64,000 bases of DNA from NCBI RefSeq assembly GCF_044872765.1, contig NZ_CP085253.1, forward strand, positions 620,001-684,000, written 5' to 3'. A program made the translations under genes and the position numbers. Positions 55,241 to 63,718 of the stretch are shown here, piece after piece. How positions within the stretch are numbered: the first letter of the stretch is position 1; each line of letters begins with the position of its first letter. The DNA is from Micrococcus sp023147585. Its GTDB lineage: Bacteria; Actinomycetota; Actinomycetes; Actinomycetales; Micrococcaceae. The notes beneath the pieces were generated by a model. The model saw only the letters and a list, made by a program, of their open reading frames with translations, was not told where the DNA came from and did not search any database.

Positions 55241-58129
55241 ATGCCGCAGATCCCCTCCGCCCCCGCCGTCCTGCCCCCCGCCGACCGGCTCCCCGGATGG
55301 GACGCCGCATGGTCCCGCCTGGTGGAGATCCGCTCCGCCGCCGACCCCGAGGGCACCGTCCGCACCCTGCACGTGGCGGACACCGGGCCCGTCCTGGCCT
55401 CGCTCGGCGTGGAGATCGCCGGCACCGTCGTGGCCGTGCACGGCAACCCCACGTGGTCCTACCTGTGGCGCTCGCTGATGGAGGCCACGGTGCGCCGCGC
55501 ACGTCAGGGCCAGCCGGCCTGGAGGGTGGTCGCCCCGGACCAGCTGGACATGGGCTTCTCCGAGCGCCTCGCCCATCCCCGGCTGCCCAGGCCCGACGAT
55601 CTCGGGGCCCCGGGCGGCACGTACCGCACGCTCGGCGCGCGGATCGACGACCTCGACGCCCTCGTGCAGGCCCTCGGCCTGACGGACCTGGCCCGCACCG
55701 GCCACCCGCTGATCACGCTCGGCCACGACTGGGGCGGCGTCGTCTCGCTGGGCTGGGCGGGCCGCCACCGGGACGTGGTCTCGGGCGTGGCCACGCTGAA
55801 CACCGCCGTGCACCAGCCGCCGGAGGCGGCGATCCCCGCCCCGCTGCAGGCCGCGCTGGCCGGCCCGCTGCTCCCCGGCTCCACGGTGACCACCGACGCC
55901 TTCCTGGCCGTCACCACCTCGCTCGCGAACCCGTCCCTGCCGGACGACGTCCGCGCCGCGTACCACCTGCCCTACGAGGGCGCGAACCGCCGCGGCGGCA
56001 TCGGCGGCTTCGTCGCCGACATCCCCGTGGACGAGGAGCACGCCAGCCACGCCGCCCTGGCCGCGGTGTCCGACGGCGTCAGCGCCCTGGGCGCGGCGGG
56101 CACGCCCGCCCTCATCCTGTGGGGCGCCGAGGACCCGGTGTTCCTGGACCGCTACCTCGACGACCTGCGCGAGCGCCTCCCGCAGGCCCGCGTCCACCGC
56201 TACGAGGAGGCCGGCCACCTGCTCGTCGACGACCGGGACCTCACCCTCCCGATCCTCGCGTGGGCGCAGCTGCTGCACACCGGGCTCCTGGAGGATCCGG
56301 CCTCCGGCCTGCCGGGACCGGACCCGCGCGCCGCCCTCGCCGGACCCGAGCCGGGGGTCGCCCTGCTGTGGGACCACCTGCGCGACTGGGGCGCTCCGGA
56401 CTCCGCGTACCGCGACTACACCGCGCTCGTGGACATGGCCGGCGCCGACACCGGCCGTTCGATCCTCGGCGGCTCGCGCCGCCCCGTGGCCGTGAGCTGG
56501 GGCGAGCTGCAGGAGATGGTGTCCGCGATCGCCTCCGGCCTGTGGGCCGCGGGCATGCGGCCGGGCGACCGCGTGGCCATGCTCGTCCCGCCCGGCCGCG
56601 ACCTCTCCGCCGCGCTCTACGCCGTGCTGCGCGTCGGCGGGGTCGCCGTGGTGGCGGACCAGGGCCTGGGGATCTCCGGCATGACCCGCGCCATGAAGTC
56701 CGCGCGGCCGCGCTGGGTGATCGGGAAGACCCCGGGCCTCACGCTCGCCCGTGCACAGTCCTGGCCGGGCACCCGCCTCTCCGTCGCGCCGCTCGGCGCG
56801 GGCCAGCGGGCGCTGCTGGGAGTGGAGGGCTCGCTCTACGAGATGGTCGACCGCCATCGGGACGCCGAGGCCGGGGACGCCCGGGACGCCGCCGGCGCCG
56901 TGCTCCCGGAGCCGGAGACGTCCGCCGACGCCGCCATCCTCTTCACCTCCGGCTCCACCGGTCCAGCCAAGGGCGTGGTCTACACCCACGAGCGGCTCGG
57001 CCGCCTGGTCGCCCTGGTCCGGGACACCCTGGAGGTGCGCCCGGGATCCTCGCTGCTGGCGGCCTTCGCCCCCTTCGCCCTCCTGGGCCCCGCCCTCGGG
57101 GCCGCCTCCGTCTCCCCGGAGATGGACGTCACCAAGCCGGCCACCCTGACCGCGACGGCGCTGGCGGACGCGGCGATCGCCGGCCAGTCCACCGTGCTCT
57201 TCGCCTCCCCCGCGGCGCTGGAGAACATCGTGGCGACCGCGGGGAAGCTGAACCGGGAGCAGCGGCGGGCGCTCGGGCAGGTGCGGCTCGCGCTCTCCGC
57301 GGGCGCGCCCGTGCACCCGAACCTCCTGCGCCAGGTGGGCGCCCTTCTGCCCAACGCCCGCGTGCACACGCCCTACGGCATGACCGAGGGGCTGCTGCTC
57401 ACCGACGTGGACGGGGAGACCGTGCAGGACCTGCGCCGCGCTGCGGACGAGGGCGTGTGCGTGGGCACCGCCGTCCCCACCGTGACGCTGGGCATCGCGC
57501 CCCTGCTCGAGGACGGGACCGCGGACGACGTCGTGCTCGACGCGCAGACCGGGCACGGGGTGCTCGGCGAGATCGTGGTCACCGCGCCGCACCTGAAGGA
57601 GCGCTATGACGCGCTCTGGTACACCGACCACCAGTCCAAGCGGGACGGGCTCTGGTTCCAGGACGGCCGCGTGTGGCACCGCACCGCGGACATCGGGCAC
57701 TTCGACGCCGAGGGCCGCCTGTGGATCGAGGGGCGCCTGCAGCACGTGCTGACGCTCCCCGAGGGGCCGATCGGTCCGGGCGGCCCCGAGAAGGTCGTCG
57801 ACGCGCTCGGCCCCGTGAAGCGCTCCGCCGTGGTGGGCGTCGGCCCGCGGGGCACGCAGGCCGTCGTCGTGGTGGTGGAGGCCGCCGTGCCCGCCACGCG
57901 CCCCGCCCGCCGCGCCGGCCACCACCGGGACGGCCGCCCCCACCAGGGCCTCGCCCCCACGTCCGTGGCCTCGGCCGTGCGCTCCGCGCTCGAGCCGCTC
58001 CCCGTGGCGGCGGTCCTCGTCGCGGATCAGATCCCCACGGACATCCGGCACAACTCCAAGATCGACCGGCCCCGGGTGGCGCGCTGGGCCGAGCGGGTGC
58101 TGGCGGGCGGCAAGGTGGGGTCGCTGTGA
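55241..58129 (+). CDS. OleBC fusion: beta-lactone decarboxylase and beta-lactone synthetase
   Basis: A natural fusion of 962 aa. The N-terminal OleB domain (1 to about 350) is a haloalkane-dehalogenase-like alpha/beta hydrolase with nucleophile Asp163 in LITLGHDWGGVVSLGWAG, HGNPTWSYLWR in the oxyanion region and His in EEAGHLLVDD. It decarboxylates the beta-lactone to a cis-olefin. The C-terminal OleC domain (about 375-962) is an AMP-dependent ligase: AILFTSGSTGPAKGVVYTHE near residue 565, TPYGMTEGLLLTD, WHRTADIGHFDAEGRLWIEGR. It closes the beta-hydroxy acid to the beta-lactone using ATP. AAGGAG precedes the ATG. It overlaps oleD by GTGA. Confidence 0.93.
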   Translation: MPQIPSAPAVLPPADRLPGWDAAWSRLVEIRSAADPEGTVRTLHVADTGPVLASLGVEIAGTVVAVHGNPTWSYLWRSLMEATVRRARQGQPAWRVVAPDQLDMGFSERLAHPRLPRPDDLGAPGGTYRTLGARIDDLDALVQALGLTDLARTGHPLITLGHDWGGVVSLGWAGRHRDVVSGVATLNTAVHQPPEAAIPAPLQAALAGPLLPGSTVTTDAFLAVTTSLANPSLPDDVRAAYHLPYEGANRRGGIGGFVADIPVDEEHASHAALAAVSDGVSALGAAGTPALILWGAEDPVFLDRYLDDLRERLPQARVHRYEEAGHLLVDDRDLTLPILAWAQLLHTGLLEDPASGLPGPDPRAALAGPEPGVALLWDHLRDWGAPDSAYRDYTALVDMAGADTGRSILGGSRRPVAVSWGELQEMVSAIASGLWAAGMRPGDRVAMLVPPGRDLSAALYAVLRVGGVAVVADQGLGISGMTRAMKSARPRWVIGKTPGLTLARAQSWPGTRLSVAPLGAGQRALLGVEGSLYEMVDRHRDAEAGDARDAAGAVLPEPETSADAAILFTSGSTGPAKGVVYTHERLGRLVALVRDTLEVRPGSSLLAAFAPFALLGPALGAASVSPEMDVTKPATLTATALADAAIAGQSTVLFASPAALENIVATAGKLNREQRRALGQVRLALSAGAPVHPNLLRQVGALLPNARVHTPYGMTEGLLLTDVDGETVQDLRRAADEGVCVGTAVPTVTLGIAPLLEDGTADDVVLDAQTGHGVLGEIVVTAPHLKERYDALWYTDHQSKRDGLWFQDGRVWHRTADIGHFDAEGRLWIEGRLQHVLTLPEGPIGPGGPEKVVDALGPVKRSAVVGVGPRGTQAVVVVVEAAVPATRPARRAGHHRDGRPHQGLAPTSVASAVRSALEPLPVAAVLVADQIPTDIRHNSKIDRPRVARWAERVLAGGKVGSL

Positions 58130-59199
58130 ACCGGTTCGGCTACGACGTCGAGATCGACCCGCAGGGCATGCCCGTGCTCATGGAGCGTCTCGAGTCGCGC
58201 CGCGTGCTCGTGACCGGGGCGTCCGGCCTGCTCGGCTCCGGGGTGGCCCGCGTGCTGTCCGAGGCCGGCAACGCGGTGACCACCCTGCAGCGCCGCCCCT
58301 CGGGCGTGCCGGGGGCCGTGGACGTGTGCGGCTCGGTGACCGATCCCGCCGCCGTCGAGGAGGCCGTGACCGGTGCGGACACCGTGGTCCACGTGGCCGC
58401 CAAGGTGTCCGTCTCCGGCCCCGAGCGCGAGTTCGAGGCCGTGAACGTGGAGGGCACGCGGATCACGCTGGAGGCCGCCCGGCGGCACGGCGTGCGGCGG
58501 TTCATCCACGTCTCCTCCCCGTCCGTGGCCCACGCCGGCTCCTCCATCGTGGGCGAGGGCGCCGGGCCCGCCAGCCCCGAGCACGCTCGCGGCCCGTACG
58601 CGCGCACCAAGGCCAAGGGCGAGCTGCTGGCCCTGGCCGCGGACCGTGACGACTTCCGCGTCCTCGTGCTGCGCCCGCACCTCATGTGGGGACCCGGGGA
58701 CCGGCAGCTCACGGACCGGATCGTCCAGCGCTCCCGCGCCGGCCGCATGCCGGTGCTGGGCACCGGGGCACCGCTGATCGACACGCTCTACACCGGCAAC
58801 GCCGTGGAGGCCACGGTGGCCGCCGTGAGCGCCGCGGACCACACCCACGGCGAGGCGCTCGTGGTCACCAACGGGGAGCCGCGCCCCGTGGGCGAGCTCG
58901 TGCGCGGGATCGCCCTGGCCGGTGGCGCGGCGGAGCCGGCGCGCACGGTGCCCGCGGGGCTCGCGCGCCGCGCGGGGGCGCTCATCGAGAAGGCCTGGGA
59001 GCGGAACCTGTTCGGCGTGCGCTCGGCGGGCCTCGGCTCCGACGACGGCGAGCCGCCGCTCACCGAGTTCCTCGCCGAGCAGCTCTCCACGGCCCACTGG
59101 TTCGACCAGCGCCGCACGCGCGAGGTGCTCGAATGGACGCCGTCCGTCAGCATCGACGAGGGGCTCCACCGGCTCGCGCAGTACTACCGGGAGCACTGA
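58126..59199 (+). CDS. oleD: OleD: NADPH-dependent 2-alkyl-3-ketoacid reductase
   Basis: Reduces the OleA beta-keto acid to the beta-hydroxy acid used by OleC. Extended short-chain dehydrogenase of 357 aa: nucleotide motif VTGASGLLGSGVARVL at residues 29-43, VHVAAKVSVSGP, FIHVSSPSVAH, and the catalytic pair Tyr158/Lys162 in GPYARTKAKGE; RPHLMWGPGDRQL and the downstream substrate region are typical of the 3-beta-HSD-like family. GTG start in the oleBC stop (GTGA), so translation is coupled. Last gene of the operon; it converges with parE across 208 nt. Confidence 0.93.
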   Translation: MNRFGYDVEIDPQGMPVLMERLESRRVLVTGASGLLGSGVARVLSEAGNAVTTLQRRPSGVPGAVDVCGSVTDPAAVEEAVTGADTVVHVAAKVSVSGPEREFEAVNVEGTRITLEAARRHGVRRFIHVSSPSVAHAGSSIVGEGAGPASPEHARGPYARTKAKGELLALAADRDDFRVLVLRPHLMWGPGDRQLTDRIVQRSRAGRMPVLGTGAPLIDTLYTGNAVEATVAAVSAADHTHGEALVVTNGEPRPVGELVRGIALAGGAAEPARTVPAGLARRAGALIEKAWERNLFGVRSAGLGSDDGEPPLTEFLAEQLSTAHWFDQRRTREVLEWTPSVSIDEGLHRLAQYYREH

Positions 59200-59407
59200 C
59201 CCCGCCCCGGCGTGGCGGCTCACCTGGCCGGACTCCCCCGGGGGACGGGGTCGGGCACCGGCTGCGGCTCGGGCGTGGTGGTGGCCGAGGCCACCCCGAT
59301 GCGCCACCGCCAGGACCGCTCGCTCATCGTCGCGTTCATGTGTCCAGGCCCTCACAGGCCTGTGCGGCGATCGAGGGGAACCCGACTCCTCCCCGGAGGT
59401 GCCGGGC
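59200..59407. other. intergenic region between convergent oleD and parE, with small hairpins
   Basis: No gene is supported here. Two short perfect hairpins occur: GGTGGCC-GA-GGCCACC (59280-59295) and CAGGCC-CTCACA-GGCCTG (59345-59362). Either could end the ole or parE transcript. Both are weaker than the other terminators in the window. Confidence 0.45.
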
Positions 59408-61504
59408 TCAGGCGTCGATGCGGGCGCGGTCCAGGTCGTCCGCGCCGGAGACGATGAACTCCTTGCGAGGGGCGACGGAGGAGCCCATGAGCAGGTCGAA
59501 CACGCGCTCGGCGGCCTCCAGCTCGGAGATGTTCACGCGGCGCAGCATGCGGTGGCGGGGGTCCATGGTGGTCTCCGCCAACTGGTCCGCGTCCATCTCG
59601 CCGAGGCCCTTGTAGCGCTGGATGGGCTCGCGGTAGGAGCGCCCCTCCTTCTCCAGGCGGGCGAGGACCTCGCGGAGCTCCTGCTCGGAGTAGGTGTAGA
59701 TGACCTCGCGCTCCTTCTGCCCGCGGGTGACCGCCTCGATCCGGTGCAGGGGCGGGACGGCGGCGAACACGCGGCCCGCCTCCACCATGGGACGCATGTA
59801 CCGGAAGAAGAGGGTGAGCAGGAGGGTGCGGATGTGGGCACCGTCCACGTCCGCGTCCGTCATGAGGATGACCTTGCCGTAGCGCGCCGCGTCGATGTCG
59901 AAGCTGCGCCCGGCGCCGCCGCCCACCACCTGGATCAGGGCTGCGCACTCGGCGTTGGAGAGGATGTCCGAGACCGAGGCCTTCTGCACGTTGAGGATCT
60001 TGCCGCGGATGGGCAGCAGCGCCTGGAAGTCGGAGGACCGGGCGAGCTTGGCGGTGCCGAGGGCGGAGTCGCCCTCCACGATGAACAGCTCCGAGGAGGC
60101 GACGTCCGAGCTGCGGCAGTCCGCGAGCTTGGCCGGCATGGTGGAGGTCTCCAGCGCGTTCTTCCGCCGTTGGTTCTCCTTGTGGGTGCGCGCCGAGATG
60201 CGGGACTTCATCTCCGCCACGACCTTCTCCAGCAGCACCGCCGTCTGCTGCTTCTGCGCCCGGGCCGACGACGCCAGGCGCGCGGTGAGCTCCTTCTCCA
60301 CCACCTGTGCGACGATGCGCCGCACGGCCGAGGTGCCGAGGATCTCCTTGGTCTGCCCCTCGAACTGCGGCTCGGCGAGGCGCACGGTGAGCACGGCGGT
60401 CATGCCCGCCAGCACGTCGTCCTTCTCCACCTTGTCCGTGCCGGCCTTCAGGCGGCGCGCGTTGGCCTCCACCTGGGCGCGGAGCACCTTGAGCAGCGAG
60501 GCCTCGAAGCCGGACTGGTGGGTGCCGCCCTTGGGCGTGGCGATGATGTTCACGAAGGAGCGGAACACGGTCTCGTAGCCGACGTCCCACCGCAGGGCGA
60601 GGTCCACCTCGCACGTGCGCTGGACGTCCTGCATCGCCGTCCGGCCGTCCTCGCCGAGCACCGGCACGCGCTCCTTGAACGTGCCCGAGCCCTGGATGCG
60701 CCACACGTCGGTGACGGGGGACGCGGGGGTCAGGTGCTCGACGAACTCCGAGATGCCGCCGTCGTACTGGAAGACCTCCTCCGCGGGGGCCTCCTCCCCC
60801 GCGGCGCGGCGCAGGTCCCGCACCGTGATCCGGAGCCCGGGGATCAGGTAGGCGGTCTGCCGGGCCCGAGCGCGCAGGTCCTCCGCCGAGAACTTCGCGT
60901 CCTTGATGAAGATCTGGTCGTCCGCCCAGTAGCGGACCCGCGTGCCGGTGCGGCCGCGCTTGGCCTTGCCGACGACGTCCAGCGGCGAGGCGTCCTTCGC
61001 CGGCTCGAACGGGGCCTCCGGGGAGGGCCTCGAAGCGTCCGCGAACCGGCCGGGCTCGCCCCGGCGGAAGGACATCTGGTGGACCTTCCCGCCGCGGAAC
61101 ACCTGCACGTCCAGACGGGAGGACAGGGCGTTCACCACGGAGGCGCCCACCCCGTGCAGGCCGCCCGAGGCGGCGTAGGAGCCGCCGCCGAACTTGCCTC
61201 CCGCGTGGAGCTTGGTGAACACCACCTCGACGCCGGTCAGGCCCGTCCTGGGCTCGACGTCCACGGGGATGCCGCGGCCTGAGTCCTCCACCTCCACGGA
61301 GCCGTCCGGATGCAGCGTGACGTCGATCGACTGGCCGAAGCCGCCGAGGGCCTCGTCCACCGAGTTGTCGATGATCTCCCACAGGCAGTGCATGAGGCCG
61401 CGGGAGTCCGTGGAGCCGATGTACATGCCTGGCCGCTTGCGCACGGCCTCAAGCCCCTCCAGCACGGAGAGGTGGCGCGCGGTGTACTCGGAGGACGCTG
61501 GCAC
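59408..61504 (-). CDS. parE: DNA topoisomerase IV subunit B (second GyrB-type subunit)
   Basis: ATPase subunit of the Topo IV-type enzyme; 698 aa. GHKL motifs: WEIIDNSVDEALGG, VEVEDSGRGIPVDV and the ATP lid GGSYAASGGLHGVGASVVNAL. The transducer domain follows (GTHQSGFEASLLKVL). TOPRIM: ELFIVEGDSALGTAKLARSSDFQALLPIRGKILNV and ILMTDADVDGAHIRTLLLTLFFRYM; C-terminal QRYKGLGEMDADQLAETTMDP. EGDSALGTAK instead of gyrase EGDSAGG is typical of the second actinobacterial pair. GTG start with a weak ribosome site; TAGGCT at 61567-61572 is the likely promoter. Partner parC lies 5.3 kb away, on the opposite strand across the ole operon. Confidence 0.9.
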   Translation of the reverse strand: MPASSEYTARHLSVLEGLEAVRKRPGMYIGSTDSRGLMHCLWEIIDNSVDEALGGFGQSIDVTLHPDGSVEVEDSGRGIPVDVEPRTGLTGVEVVFTKLHAGGKFGGGSYAASGGLHGVGASVVNALSSRLDVQVFRGGKVHQMSFRRGEPGRFADASRPSPEAPFEPAKDASPLDVVGKAKRGRTGTRVRYWADDQIFIKDAKFSAEDLRARARQTAYLIPGLRITVRDLRRAAGEEAPAEEVFQYDGGISEFVEHLTPASPVTDVWRIQGSGTFKERVPVLGEDGRTAMQDVQRTCEVDLALRWDVGYETVFRSFVNIIATPKGGTHQSGFEASLLKVLRAQVEANARRLKAGTDKVEKDDVLAGMTAVLTVRLAEPQFEGQTKEILGTSAVRRIVAQVVEKELTARLASSARAQKQQTAVLLEKVVAEMKSRISARTHKENQRRKNALETSTMPAKLADCRSSDVASSELFIVEGDSALGTAKLARSSDFQALLPIRGKILNVQKASVSDILSNAECAALIQVVGGGAGRSFDIDAARYGKVILMTDADVDGAHIRTLLLTLFFRYMRPMVEAGRVFAAVPPLHRIEAVTRGQKEREVIYTYSEQELREVLARLEKEGRSYREPIQRYKGLGEMDADQLAETTMDPRHRMLRRVNISELEAAERVFDLLMGSSVAPRKEFIVSGADDLDRARIDA

Positions 61505-61566
61505 GGGAGGCGGGCCTTTCGACGGGGATGACGCGGGGGCCGAGGCGGCGCGGCGACGGCCCGTCC

Positions 61567-61572
61567 AGCCTA
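61567..61572 (-). promoter_or_regulatory. -10 box for parE
   Basis: Minus-strand TAGGCT, identical to the acnA box; leader of about 55 nt. Confidence 0.45.
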
Positions 61573-61730
61573 CTCGGGGGGCCGGACACGGCAGGGCGCC
61601 CTACGGGAGGCCCGCAGCGTCCGGAGACCGACGTCGACGTCGCCGATACGCGCCCAGCGAAACGGGGCGGGTCCGCGCCCCGCGCCGCGAATAACCCTGC
61701 CATCCTGGCTGTTCCATCGGACGAGTGGGG

Positions 61731-61752
61731 CAGCCGGCGCATCCGCCGGCTG
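61731..61752 (+). other. 9-bp perfect hairpin in the DUF7455 leader
   Basis: CAGCCGGCG-CATC-CGCCGGCTG, 34 nt upstream of the GTG. It could regulate the small downstream gene. The rest of the 281-nt divergent gap shows only the parE promoter. Confidence 0.45.
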
Positions 61753-61785
61753 TCAGCCCCCAGACCCGAACTCGAGGAGGACACC

Positions 61786-61986
61786 GTGTCCATCACCGCC
61801 CTGGCCGAGCCGGCCGCCCTCACCCGTGCCGACCGCTGCGACCGCTGCGGCGCCCAGGCCTACGTCCGCGCTGTGCTCGAGGCCGGCGGCGAGCTGCTCT
61901 TCTGCGCTCACCACGCACGTGACGTGGAGGCCGCCCTGCGCCCGAAGACCGCCGTGTGGCAGGACGAGACGTCCAGCCTGAGCTGA
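61786..61986 (+). CDS. DUF7455 small zinc-ribbon protein
   Basis: A 66-residue protein with TRADRCDRCGAQAYVRAVLEAGGELLFCAHHARDVEAAL: one CxxC and a CxHH that together can bind zinc. This is the DUF7455 family, found beside sigA/sigB in actinobacteria (Rv2708c type). Function unknown; the position next to the principal sigma factor hints at transcription or RNA. GTG start with GAGGAGG 5-6 nt upstream. It converges with sigA, the stops separated by two hairpins. Confidence 0.88.
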   Translation: MSITALAEPAALTRADRCDRCGAQAYVRAVLEAGGELLFCAHHARDVEAALRPKTAVWQDETSSLS

Positions 61987-61995
61987 GCCGACCCC

Positions 61996-62012
61996 CGGCT
62001 GCGCTGCAGCCG
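61996..62012 (+). terminator. hairpin after the DUF7455 gene
   Basis: CGGCTGC-GCT-GCAGCCG, a perfect 7-bp stem starting 10 nt after the stop. Confidence 0.5.
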
Positions 62013-62024
62013 AACCGAACGGCA

Positions 62025-62059
62025 GAGGGCCGGGGCACCATGACGGTGTCCCGGCCCTC
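62025..62059 (-). terminator. 15-bp hairpin after rpoD
   Basis: Arms 62025-62039 and 62045-62059 pair with one G-U. It lies 46 nt past the sigA stop and probably serves both convergent genes. Confidence 0.75.
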
Positions 62060-62104
62060 CGCCGCGTAGGGGGACGGGCCGCGTCGGACCCGCCCTCCCC
62101 GCGA

Positions 62105-63718
62105 TCAGTCCAGGTAGTCCCGCAGCACCTGCGAGCGGGACGGGTGGCGCAGCTTCGACATGGTCTTGGACTCGATCTGGCGGATGCGCTCGCGCGTCAC
62201 GCCGTAGACCTTGCCGATCTCGTCCAGGGTCTTGGGCTGGCCGTCGGTGAGGCCGAAGCGCATGGCGACCACGCCGGCCTCACGCTCGGAGAGCGTGTCC
62301 AGCACGGAGTGCAGCTGTTCCTGGAGCAGGGTGAAGGAGACGGCGTCCGCGGGCACGACGGCCTCGGAGTCCTCGATGAGGTCGCCGAACTCGGAGTCGC
62401 CGTCCTCGCCGAGGGGGGTGTGCAGGGAGATGGGCTCGCGGCCGTACTTCTGGACCTCCACGACCTTCTCCGGGGTCATGTCCAGCTCCTTGGCGAGCTC
62501 CTCCGGGGTGGGCTCGCGGCCCAGGTCCTGGAGCATCTGGCGCTGCACGCGGGCCAGCTTGTTGATGACCTCCACCATGTGCACGGGGATGCGGATGGTG
62601 CGGGCCTGGTCTGCCATGGCGCGGGTGATGGCCTGGCGGATCCACCACGTGGCGTACGTGGAGAACTTGAAGCCCTTGGTGTAGTCGAACTTCTCCACGG
62701 CGCGGATGAGGCCGAGGTTGCCCTCCTGGATCAGGTCCAGGAAGAGCATGCCGCGCCCGGTGTAGCGCTTGGCCAGCGAGACGACGAGGCGCAGGTTCGC
62801 CTCGAGCAGGTGGTTCTTGGCGCGGCGGCCGTCGGCGATGATCAGCTCGTAGTCGCGGCGCACCCGGTAGTCGTCCACCGGGTTCTCCTTGAGCCAGTGC
62901 TCGGCGTACAGGCCGGCCTCGATGCGCATGGCGAGGTCCACCTCCTGCTCGGCGTTCAGCAGGGCCACCTTGCCGATCTGCTTCAGGTAGTCCTTCACCG
63001 GGTCGGCGGTGGCGCCGGCCACGACGACCTGCTGCACCGGGGCGTCGTCCTCGGAGTTGTCCACCACGAAGGCGCCCCGGACGACGGCGGGGCCGCTCGC
63101 CTTGGTGCCGGTGACGGACTCGGGGGCCATGGCCGGCGCCTGGTTCGCGTCCGAGCCGTCGGCGTCCTCATCGTCCGAGTCCTCGTCGGCGGTGGTGTCG
63201 CCCTTGGCGGCCAGCGCCTCGTCCTCCGGGCCCACCGCGTCGGCCTTGGCGGTCTCCTCGCGGGCGTCGACGGCCGCCTCGTCCGTCTCCGCCTCGGCGT
63301 CCGCGTCGGCGGCCTTCGCGGCGGCGGCCTTGGCGGCCGTCGCCTTCGTGGAGGCGGCCTTCGCAGCCGCCGTGGGGGCCGTGGCCTTGGACGCACCGGC
63401 GGTCTTCGCCGCGGTGGACCGGGTCGTCGACTTCTTGGCGGCGGTGCTCTTGGCGGTGCCGGTCGCGGACTTCGCGCCTGCCGCCGACTTCGTGCCGGCA
63501 GCGGACTTCGCCGCGGTCGTCTTGGCCGCGGTCGTCTTCGTCGCGGCGGCCTTCGTGGCTGCCGTGCTCGTTCGGGCCGTGGCCGTCTTCTTCGCCGTGG
63601 CGGTGGTCTTCTTCGCGGCGGTCCCGCTCGCCCGGGTGCGGGTGGCGGCCTTCTTGGCCGCACCGGTGCCGGTCGTCTCCGGGCCGTCCTGCGCTCCGCT
63701 GGTCGTCGAAGTGGTCAC
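62105..63718 (-). CDS. rpoD: principal RNA polymerase sigma factor (SigA/HrdB)
   Basis: Housekeeping sigma-70 factor of 537 aa. Region 1.2 starts near residue 238 (DPVKDYLKQIGKVALLNAEQEVDLAMRIEAG); region 2 has NLRLVVSLAKRYTGRGMLFLDLIQEGN and the melting segment FKFSTYATWWIRQAITRAMADQ; region 3 IPVHMVEVINKLARVQRQM; region 4 helix-turn-helix EIGKVYGVTRERIRQIESKTMSKLRHPSRS. Residues 1-235 are an extension: about 140 residues of Ala/Lys/Thr repeats (very basic), then an acidic block (about 140-195). The GTG at 63718 has AAAGG upstream. In-frame codons further upstream look non-coding. Confidence 0.95.
   Translation of the reverse strand: MTTSTTSGAQDGPETTGTGAAKKAATRTRASGTAAKKTTATAKKTATARTSTAATKAAATKTTAAKTTAAKSAAGTKSAAGAKSATGTAKSTAAKKSTTRSTAAKTAGASKATAPTAAAKAASTKATAAKAAAAKAADADAEAETDEAAVDAREETAKADAVGPEDEALAAKGDTTADEDSDDEDADGSDANQAPAMAPESVTGTKASGPAVVRGAFVVDNSEDDAPVQQVVVAGATADPVKDYLKQIGKVALLNAEQEVDLAMRIEAGLYAEHWLKENPVDDYRVRRDYELIIADGRRAKNHLLEANLRLVVSLAKRYTGRGMLFLDLIQEGNLGLIRAVEKFDYTKGFKFSTYATWWIRQAITRAMADQARTIRIPVHMVEVINKLARVQRQMLQDLGREPTPEELAKELDMTPEKVVEVQKYGREPISLHTPLGEDGDSEFGDLIEDSEAVVPADAVSFTLLQEQLHSVLDTLSEREAGVVAMRFGLTDGQPKTLDEIGKVYGVTRERIRQIESKTMSKLRHPSRSQVLRDYLD

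Noticed and set aside
59212..59457. Small + strand frame in the oleD-parE gap
   Set aside because: Arg/Gly-rich, no ribosome site, overlaps the end of parE on the other strand; no coding character.
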